From positions 168,121 to 232,120 of the forward strand of contig NC_018305.1 in NCBI RefSeq assembly GCF_000234665.1: a stretch of 64,000 nt of DNA. Direction: 5' to 3'. A model generated the notes under the pieces. It was not told the origin of the DNA, did not search any database, and saw only the letters and a list, made by a program, of their open reading frames with translations. Positions 57,559 to 64,000 of the stretch are shown piece by piece. This stretch comes from Leishmania mexicana MHOM/GT/2001/U1103. Taxonomy: Eukaryota; Euglenozoa; Kinetoplastea; Trypanosomatida; Trypanosomatidae. Position 1 is the stretch's first letter. The number at the start of each line of letters is the position of its first letter. A program made the position numbers and the translations under genes.

Positions 57559-60500
57559 ATGTCGCTCCCCAGCATGTCCACGCACTGGAGCGAGGGCGAC
57601 AACGGCGGCGGTAGCTTGGGCGGCAGCCGCCGCTCCCTCTCGAAAGGCAGCGCCTACCCCAACCACTTCCTCAGCCTCGACCTCAGCAGCACCAGCGGCT
57701 ATCCCGTCGGCTTCTCGCGGGACGTAACGAGCGACCGGCGTGCAACCGGCACGAACGCCAGCTTTGGTTGGCTGCAGCCCTGGCGCACACCACAGGACTG
57801 CCGCGAAGGCGGCGTGGCTCTCCTCTATAGTATGCAGGAGGTCTTGGAGAATGTGCGGCAGGCGAGGAAGACAAGCATGAGTGAGCTGTACGCCGTGCGT
57901 GCCACCGGCAGCCCGGCGGCGTCGACGACGAGCTTGTGCCATTCTCAGCAGCTCTGTCCGCCCCGTGCAGGAACCCGTGGCAGCAGCGACGACGCCGAGG
58001 GTCGCTGCGGCAGCGTTGGCGAGAAGAGCTCCTGCAGTGCACCCGGCAGTCGCACGAGTAGTGTCGGCCGGCGCCGTCAACGCGACCGTGGTGAGCGCAA
58101 CGTGTCGCTCGCAAAGGCCGTGCCGAGCCCGTGTGCTGACAGCGTACAGGGGATCGAGCCTGCGACGACAACGGTAACACAGGCAGCCGTGGCGCAACTC
58201 GCAACGCCGCCGCGGCCTTTCTCCTCTTCGGCTCCAGTGCCCCCGATAGTGCCGCTCATCCCGCACTTTGCGGAGGTCAAGACGGAGCAGGAGCTGATCC
58301 ATCAGCGTCAGCAGCAGCAGCACCCGCACCCTCGCAGCGAGGCCGCGCAGCGTCAGCGCCGCGCCTTGGCCAACTCCGATGACGATGACGACGACGACGA
58401 CGCTGCACGCAATCCCCACCACCCGGACGCGAGCTACCCGAGCGGCGGGTGCGACCAGACGGCGCGCCCTGGAGACTCGCGGCATCGCCCGGGCATGAGC
58501 GTCGAGTGGAGCTGCAGCGACAGCAACGGAGATGGGCCGGAGTCTCCGGCGCAGCGGCGCAACGATTCGGGTGTGTCGGCCGACGATGATGACGCGGACA
58601 CATCCGACGTGCATCACGGCAAGGACGAGGCGCTAGACGAGGAGGAGGAGGAGGATCGTCTGAGCGAGACCGACTTTGGCGAAGGTGGTCACCTCGCCTG
58701 CGTGCCAGGTGACACGCTGCACCAGCGCTACACTCTTCTCAAGGCGCTTGGTGTGGGTCGCAGCAGCCGCGTGTGGCTTGCCGTCGATCTCGAACAGTGC
58801 TCCTTGGCGCGTTGCCAGGTTATCCGCGAGCTCGGCGAACGCGAGGTGCGGCGCCTGTTCAGGACGCTGGAGCGGCCAATGTTCGCCGCCATCAAGGTGT
58901 TTCGCTGCGATCCCGTGTCCGCCGACTGCGCCACGTACGAGCGGAAGCTCTCGTCGCTCATCCATGAGAACGTGACGAGGCGGAGGCGGCAGCCGCGGCA
59001 CCGGCAACAACGGCGGCCTCCCACACCCGCATCGCCTTCTGCCTCGCTGCCGTCCTCGCCGACCGCGGCGCCGGCGGCGTGCGATGATCACGGTGGCGAT
59101 CTCGAGGAGAGCAGCGACGGAGGAGAGAACAGCACTTCATGGCCTCGTGACGGAGCTGCGGGCCGCAGCGACCGCGCTGACGTGGCATCGCCTGCCTCGG
59201 CCAGCGCCACGGCGTGTGCTGCTGCGAAGGCCTTCAGCAGGCGCCTCACGACCGTCCGCGACGCCTTCACCGTCGAGGGCGTCTTCGGGACGCACCAATG
59301 CCTCGTCATGGACGTGCTTGGGGCTAGCGTCGACCGCGCGATCAACGAGGCGCACCTCGACGGCTTCCCTTCCGCTGTCGCACGCTCCATTATGCGCGCA
59401 AGCCTGCAGGGACTGGTGTTGCTCGCCGCCTGCCACCTTGTTCACACGGACATGAAGCCGGAGAACCTGTTCTTCACAGACGTCGAGGCCGACGTCGCGG
59501 AAGAGATGCGCACTTTCCAGTCCGCGCAGCTGCGTGCGGGTCAGCGCAAAGGTCTCTGCACCAGCCTCACGCACCGGAGTACGGCGACATCCGTGATGAC
59601 GGAGAGGCAAGAAGTGGCCACGCACGAGCAGCAGCAGCACCATGGCGATGGCGGCACGGGGGAGCATGCGGGAGTTGGTCAACGCAGCCCCTCCTCTGCC
59701 CCCTCACTGCCTAATCACACAAGCGTCGACGAAGTGGCGGCTGACCTGCACACCGTCCACGCTGCCAACGCAGCCGATGTGGGTACGTCAGGCAATTTCT
59801 TCGCCTCGTCAGTCACCGCCCTCCGCGCTGTCGCCGTCGGCCATGATACGCTGCACAGCAGCCAAGACACCAGCGCCCAGGTGTCACGCCGGCCCAGCCT
59901 CGCACACACGCCGACCCGGCGCCGGTCAGCGTACGATGTGCGCCTGTCTGGCCTTGGGCTGGCGCTTGTCGTTCCACCGTCCTTGCGACTCGGGGTGCGT
60001 GTGCTAAACAACTACGCCGCCCGTGCCGCCGACGGTAGCGGCATGACGGTCGACGAGCTTGTGTGCCAGGATCCACTGAGGCAACTGCACTGGCTGTGCG
60101 CGCAGCAGCAGGCGCGCCTCTTGCGCCTTCCTGGCGACGACGACGACGGTGACGACGAGGGCTTGTGTACCGTCGCGGAGCCGTGGAGGGAGGAGCGATG
60201 GAGAGTCGCTGGGACGGGTGCGCCGGCAGAGTCCCCACCACTACCGATCCTGGACAGCGGCATGAATGAGGACTTCATCGACGAGGCAGAGCTACGCGCA
60301 CTGGAGCTGCAGGAGCTGCCAAGGCGCGACGCCGATGGCGACCGGTCTGCGGCGGGCATGGCGGTCGACGAATACGAAGAGGCAGGCGTGGCGGACTTTG
60401 TCGGCGTGCCAGCCGTCGGCGAAGCCGACGCGGACCACCCCCACGCCACTGCCGCAGCAGCAGCAGCACATCAGCGGACCACCGTCACCACGGCGGACGT

Positions 60501-61746
60501 TGGGGTAGTGGAGGGGATGCTGCCGCCACCACCGCCGCCGGCCACATTGCGAACAGCGAGCGCTGCCACTCGTGCAGGTGGCGGTCCAAGAACACCGTTG
60601 ACCGCAGCGAAGCGAGGGCTTTTCGCCCAGTGCTTCCATGAAGGCTTGGCCACCCCGCGGTACCCAGCAACGGTGCCCACCCCCTTCGAGGGCGTCGCTG
60701 CGGCACCAGCAGGTGCGGCGGCGGAAGCGGCAACAGCCCTGCGACGCCTCGAGTGCGAGATTGTTCGCAACCAGAACTATCGCCGCGGCGCCGTCATGCA
60801 GAGTCGCGAGTACCGCGCGCCAGAGGTGCTGCTCGGCAACTTTGTGCTGCCCGCGTGCGACATTTGGTCGATGGGCTGCATCGCCTACGAGCTGGTGAGC
60901 GGGCGCTTCCTCTTCGACTGCATCGTGGACCGTGAGCGCTTCGCGACGGCACTGTCGTCGCAACAGCAGCAGCGACAAGGAAGGGAGGGGTGTCACGCCA
61001 CCGACGACGACGAAGATGCGCAGCAGCGCCGCGACAAGTGGGACGGGCGGCCCATCTACCTCGAGGACACGGAGCAGGACCTGGACGTGTTTCACCTAAA
61101 GGCAATCATGCGGCTTCTCGGGCCACCGCCGGTGAGCTTCTTGCGTCAGCAGCCGATTGGGCTCTTCGTCGACGACTTCTTCGACGACCACGGCGACTTC
61201 CGCTTCTGGGAACGTGGCGAGGCCGAGGAGGCTGGCACGCGTTTGGCAGACCCGTACCGCCAGCTGGAGCTGGCGCACTGGGCGGAGGCAAGTCGGGTTT
61301 CCGGGGCAAGCGGCGCTGCGGCCTCTGGTGCTGGTCAGCAGCAAAACGCGCCTCTGCCCCAAAGACCCAGCGGCGTGGCCACATCGCTGGGCACCGACCC
61401 TCCACGCGCATCCCTCGCTGCCTCGGTAGGGCAGCACGGCGCATCGGCCCAGGCGCGGCGCGACCCACAGGACACGATGAACTACCCCATCCGGACACCA
61501 GACTGGCAAAATGTGCAGGCGATCCTGCGCGAGAAGCTCGGCTCCGCTGAGGAGGCGGCGGACTTCGAGGTGTTCCTCAGCCGCTGTCTCCAGTGGGACC
61601 CGGCGCGGCGGGCCACGGCGGCCGAGCTTCTCGCCGACAAGTGGCTCGTCAAGTACAGCGGCGTCGTGGGGGACGCGAGTGAGAGCGACGTGGCGGCGGA
61701 GGAGGAGGGCGGTGTCGACTCCGACGAGGCAGAGCGGCAGGTGTAG
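57559..61746 (+). CDS. SRPK/CMGC-like protein kinase with large inserts, atypical DFG
   Basis: A 1395-residue protein with a ~380-residue disordered N-terminus (acidic, DDDDDDD near 275) and a split kinase domain. The glycine loop is LGVGRSSRVWLA (about 396-407), resembling SRPK LG.GHFSTVWLA. The ATP-anchoring Lys446 is in FAAIKVF, and the catalytic loop is HTDMKPENLFF (H629, D631, N636), with HTD as in SRPKs. The metal-binding DFG segment reads RLSGLG (795-800), with Gly798 where Asp is expected. SREYRAPE (E1089) and CDIWSMGCIAYELVSGRFLF mark the C-lobe. Large inserts lie before the catalytic loop (about 470-570), between it and the DFG site (~155 residues) and in the activation segment (~285 residues). 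The final part carries WDP.RR.TA.E.L helix I features. SRPKs phosphorylate SR splicing factors; with the DFG Asp absent, activity is doubtful. Confidence 0.85.
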   Translation: MSLPSMSTHWSEGDNGGGSLGGSRRSLSKGSAYPNHFLSLDLSSTSGYPVGFSRDVTSDRRATGTNASFGWLQPWRTPQDCREGGVALLYSMQEVLENVRQARKTSMSELYAVRATGSPAASTTSLCHSQQLCPPRAGTRGSSDDAEGRCGSVGEKSSCSAPGSRTSSVGRRRQRDRGERNVSLAKAVPSPCADSVQGIEPATTTVTQAAVAQLATPPRPFSSSAPVPPIVPLIPHFAEVKTEQELIHQRQQQQHPHPRSEAAQRQRRALANSDDDDDDDDAARNPHHPDASYPSGGCDQTARPGDSRHRPGMSVEWSCSDSNGDGPESPAQRRNDSGVSADDDDADTSDVHHGKDEALDEEEEEDRLSETDFGEGGHLACVPGDTLHQRYTLLKALGVGRSSRVWLAVDLEQCSLARCQVIRELGEREVRRLFRTLERPMFAAIKVFRCDPVSADCATYERKLSSLIHENVTRRRRQPRHRQQRRPPTPASPSASLPSSPTAAPAACDDHGGDLEESSDGGENSTSWPRDGAAGRSDRADVASPASASATACAAAKAFSRRLTTVRDAFTVEGVFGTHQCLVMDVLGASVDRAINEAHLDGFPSAVARSIMRASLQGLVLLAACHLVHTDMKPENLFFTDVEADVAEEMRTFQSAQLRAGQRKGLCTSLTHRSTATSVMTERQEVATHEQQQHHGDGGTGEHAGVGQRSPSSAPSLPNHTSVDEVAADLHTVHAANAADVGTSGNFFASSVTALRAVAVGHDTLHSSQDTSAQVSRRPSLAHTPTRRRSAYDVRLSGLGLALVVPPSLRLGVRVLNNYAARAADGSGMTVDELVCQDPLRQLHWLCAQQQARLLRLPGDDDDGDDEGLCTVAEPWREERWRVAGTGAPAESPPLPILDSGMNEDFIDEAELRALELQELPRRDADGDRSAAGMAVDEYEEAGVADFVGVPAVGEADADHPHATAAAAAAHQRTTVTTADVGVVEGMLPPPPPPATLRTASAATRAGGGPRTPLTAAKRGLFAQCFHEGLATPRYPATVPTPFEGVAAAPAGAAAEAATALRRLECEIVRNQNYRRGAVMQSREYRAPEVLLGNFVLPACDIWSMGCIAYELVSGRFLFDCIVDRERFATALSSQQQQRQGREGCHATDDDEDAQQRRDKWDGRPIYLEDTEQDLDVFHLKAIMRLLGPPPVSFLRQQPIGLFVDDFFDDHGDFRFWERGEAEEAGTRLADPYRQLELAHWAEASRVSGASGAAASGAGQQQNAPLPQRPSGVATSLGTDPPRASLAASVGQHGASAQARRDPQDTMNYPIRTPDWQNVQAILREKLGSAEEAADFEVFLSRCLQWDPARRATAAELLADKWLVKYSGVVGDASESDVAAEEEGGVDSDEAERQV

Positions 61747-62371
61747 CCGCTCCACCTCCCCCCTCCCGCCAACTCTCAGCAACCGGAGGCGAGAAGGACG
61801 ATGTCGACCTCGTCTCCATCAAAACGTCCCCCCCCCCACCCCACCCCTGTGACGCGCGTAGGCCGTGTTGTGGGGTGTTGGGTGGTAAGCACCCACCCTC
61901 CCTCCCTCCCCCCTGTAACGGACCTCGTGCGCCTAACTTTCACCAACCCTGGTGGCCCTCCGCCGGCCATATCACCACCGCGCCACAGTGGTAAAACAGA
62001 GGTGCGATGGCGAGATCTGCAGCTGTGCGACACGCATGAGGATGTGTAGGCGTGTACCTTCTTTGCCCCGTCCACCTCCGCCTCGCCGCAGCGGCAGCAC
62101 CCTGGAAGGCGACGTGCCGACGCGGCCGTTTTCTCGTTGTCCGCTCATGTGTCCATCAGCCATGGCTGCAGCTGCACGCAGCAGTGGTGTGGACACATAT
62201 TTTGCCACGGCACTGCCAGCAGCACCTTCGCCCACACACACACACACACACCTCTCTCCTCCCCCTTCCATGCCTCTCCGCCATCCTCCGGGACGCACAC
62301 GCACCCCTCCGCTTGTGGAGGAGGCGCATCCCCCCCCCCCCATCACTGTCGCACCCATCGTGTCTTGCATA
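61747..62371. other. intergenic spacer kinase to beta-helix gene
   Basis: No gene. It has C runs near 61828-61836 and 62330-62341, (CA)n near 62233-62250 and pyrimidine tracts near 62250-62290 that may direct trans-splicing. Confidence 0.55.
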
Positions 62372-63346
62372 ATGTCGGCGGGAGGGACGACCGCCGCCGG
62401 TGCGGCACCGCGCGGCTCCCGACGTCGGGAGCCGATCTACTACTACCAAAGCCTCTCCGCAGTCGTTGACGGTGACGTGCGGTTCGGCGAGGGCTGCGTG
62501 GTGCTGCCACACGCGCGCATTCGTGTCCCACGCGGCTATCGGCTTCATGTCGAGCCGTTCTGCCTCTTCGAGGACTTCGCCGAGCTCATCTGCGACGGCG
62601 CCGCTGCTGCCGCCGATCCGCGGCACGTGGGCGAAGCGCCACCCTCGCCATCCACGAGGGCGGCGGTGGCACTGCACCTTGGAAGCCACAACCATTTCCA
62701 TTCCTACGCTCGTGTGCGCTGCGCTGTCGCGACCGCCACGTTGGCGGCGACGGCGACAAGGACCCCAACGTGGCGGTTGATGGGCCGCGGCAACGTTTTT
62801 CATGCCTTCGCCTCCGTGGAGATGACGCTGTCGCACCCCGTGTCAAGCCTGCGTGATCCACCCACGCCGCAGCCGCGACACCCCTTTGGGGACTACAACG
62901 TCGTCACACCGTACAGCAGCGTCTCCCTGCAGCAGGGCACATCTTTGCCTTCCCCCTCCTCGCCCGCGGTGCCGCGCCCGGCAGCAGTAAGCATGCTCCA
63001 GCACGTCATCATCTTCTCCGGTGAAGCGAGGCACACCGAAGGCGCTGACGCATCCGCTGCCATGGCGACGAGCGCCTTCGGTGTGCCTCGCTTTGGCGCT
63101 CGCAGCGTCGCGGAGCTGCCAGTGGTGATCCAGCGCATCACCGACGAGGCGAAGGCGGCCCCACCGCCGACGGCGGAGATGGTGGGAACGGCAGCGATGC
63201 TGGAGCGCTATATCTCCGACGTGCACCCGGATCTGCGCTCGCACGAAGAGATGCGCATCGTCACGGAGGTGGAGCATGCGTGTCGCTGCTACATTCACCA
63301 GCTCCTCGACGATGGCGGACTACAGCCGGTCGAGGGGCCGTACTAA
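62372..63346 (+). CDS. left-handed beta-helix protein resembling dynactin p27 (DCTN6)
   Basis: A 324-residue protein. Hexapeptide-repeat strands are visible: AVVDGDVRFGEGCVVLPHARIRV (about 30-52), HVEPFCLFEDFAELICDG (about 57-75), HLGSHNHFHSYARVRC (about 101-116), MGRGNVFHAFASVEMTL (about 134-150) and FGDYNVVTPYSSVSLQQGT (about 173-191). The alternation of GxxNxxxxxA-type turns, an opening strand resembling GDVTIGP.TVIHP.ARI and a later IIFSGEARHTEG turn are closest to dynactin p27 (DCTN6), the pointed-end subunit, rather than an acyltransferase, as no catalytic His motif stands out. Inserts (Ala/Pro, about 76-100) break the coils. The C-terminus has a helix (HPDLRSHEEMRIVTEVEHAC) as in p25/p27 capping tails. 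The ATG at 62372 precedes the first strand; the open frame reaches 61952 via GTG in repeat sequence. Confidence 0.6.
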   Translation: MSAGGTTAAGAAPRGSRRREPIYYYQSLSAVVDGDVRFGEGCVVLPHARIRVPRGYRLHVEPFCLFEDFAELICDGAAAAADPRHVGEAPPSPSTRAAVALHLGSHNHFHSYARVRCAVATATLAATATRTPTWRLMGRGNVFHAFASVEMTLSHPVSSLRDPPTPQPRHPFGDYNVVTPYSSVSLQQGTSLPSPSSPAVPRPAAVSMLQHVIIFSGEARHTEGADASAAMATSAFGVPRFGARSVAELPVVIQRITDEAKAAPPPTAEMVGTAAMLERYISDVHPDLRSHEEMRIVTEVEHACRCYIHQLLDDGGLQPVEGPY

Positions 63347-64000
63347 GACGGCAGTCCAGTGCTGCCAGACGCGAAAAAGGGCAGAAGGAAACGGAGCTCA
63401 TACACGCGGGCGACACCGCCGTCCGTGGTGGCGGCGCCACGAGAGGCGTCCACCCTCCACCAGCGCGAATGCCCTTGGCGGCCTCTCGACCTTTTTTGCT
63501 CTCGTGACGAGCTGAAGACGTCATCACGGTGCCGCGCTGACCCGACCACCACCACACACACGCACACACGCCGACAGACACTGCACTCCTGCGCAAAGGT
63601 CTGCGTGCATGCCTGTACCCCGACGCGGTGACAGGTCCTCTCCACGCCGTGCACACCGCCGGTCCCCCTCCGCCTTCTTCTACGCCCCCCCCCACCCCAC
63701 CCCAACCCCATTCCCCACCTCTTCCCCCCTCCCCTCCTCCTCCTCTGTGCGCCTGTCGGCGCCGCGCGTCCACGCACGCGCACACACGCACACGGTCGGA
63801 TGAACACGTGCGCGCCCGTGCAGTTGATTTCCGCCTTCTTAAGAGCTCTCTTTTTTGTTGTTTTACACTTCGCTGCTTGTGACGCCACTCCTCCGCCCTT
63901 CACCCATCACACACACGCGCACGCACACACGCACAACACACCCCTGTCGTCCTCCATCATGGGGCAGAATGAATAAAATCGCCCCCCAGGACCAGGACTC
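63347..64000. other. terminal intergenic sequence
   Basis: No gene supported. C runs (about 63687-63700), CA/CACG repeats near 63553-63568 and 63908-63940, a pyrimidine-rich block from 63700 to 63750. The last ~50 bases include an A/T-richer stretch (GAATGAATAAAATC). The next gene would lie beyond the edge. Confidence 0.5.

Noticed and set aside
1..64000. tRNA, rRNA, snRNA genes or CRISPR arrays
   Set aside because: I looked for cloverleaf-like blocks, conserved tRNA B-box-like sequence and regularly spaced direct repeats and saw none that I could defend; a tRNAscan-SE run would settle tRNAs.
1..64000. Prokaryotic interpretation (high-GC actinobacterium-like)
   Set aside because: Spacers of 0.5-3.5 kb filled with microsatellites, no ribosome binding sites, and eukaryote-only genes (ORC2, UBA3, CC2D2A, MPP, DDI1) exclude it.

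Overview
The window is a GC-rich (roughly two-thirds G+C) eukaryotic segment that reads as a trypanosomatid nuclear chromosome, most likely Leishmania. The reasons are: every convincing gene lies on the + strand with no intron needed; long, strongly GC3-biased ORFs are separated by 0.4-3.5 kb spacers full of polypyrimidine tracts, CA/GT microsatellites and poly-C/poly-G runs; proteins carry long low-complexity insertions; and three copies of a SIDER-like dispersed retroposon lie in the spacers. The whole window looks like part of one polycistronic transcription unit. The DDI1 - large HSP70 - M16 peptidase - kinase content fits my recollection of Leishmania chromosome 1, but I cannot verify that here.

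Layout, left to right, all + strand: (1) 3-2210, 5'-truncated TBC plus rhodanese protein (TBCK-like); (2) 2808-3971, DDI1 aspartyl protease/ubiquitin shuttle; (3) 4631-6331, calmodulin-like EF-hand protein; (4) 8220-10772, unknown; (5) 12364-15582, ER large HSP70 (GRP170/Lhs1-like); (6) 16125-17609, mitochondrial processing peptidase beta; (7) 18792-23309, a divergent ORC2-like protein with N-terminal cysteine clusters; (8) 24354-25220, unknown Ser-rich protein; a 3.5 kb spacer with a rearranged SIDER-like copy; (9) 28736-31150, unknown; (10) 32758-33447 and (11) 35460-37035, a diverged pair of PLAC8-type Cys-rich proteins, the second interrupted by a one-base frameshift at a run of 11 C; (12) 38790-40367, UBA3 (NEDD8 E1 catalytic subunit); (13) 40868-45643, unknown, possibly mitochondrial; (14) 46728-53420, CC2D2A-like ciliary transition-zone protein; (15) 54056-56287, unknown coiled-coil protein; (16) 57559-61746, SRPK/CMGC-like kinase with large inserts and no DFG aspartate; (17) 62372-63346, beta-helix protein resembling dynactin p27.

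Neighbouring genes are functionally unrelated, as expected for kinetoplastid polycistrons. Expression control should be post-transcriptional (trans-splice sites, UTR elements such as SIDERs), so the spacers are where regulation should be sought. Most notable are the ORC2-like protein, a CC2D2A homologue whose transglutaminase-like domain appears to keep a Cys-His-Asp triad, the kinase lacking the DFG Asp, the frameshifted PLAC8 gene flanked by inverted SIDER-like copies that share an identical 69-bp block, and a SIDER-like copy with an internal inversion. Starts were set at the first sensible ATG, because several of the longest open frames begin at GTG or TTG, which are not expected start codons in a trypanosomatid.
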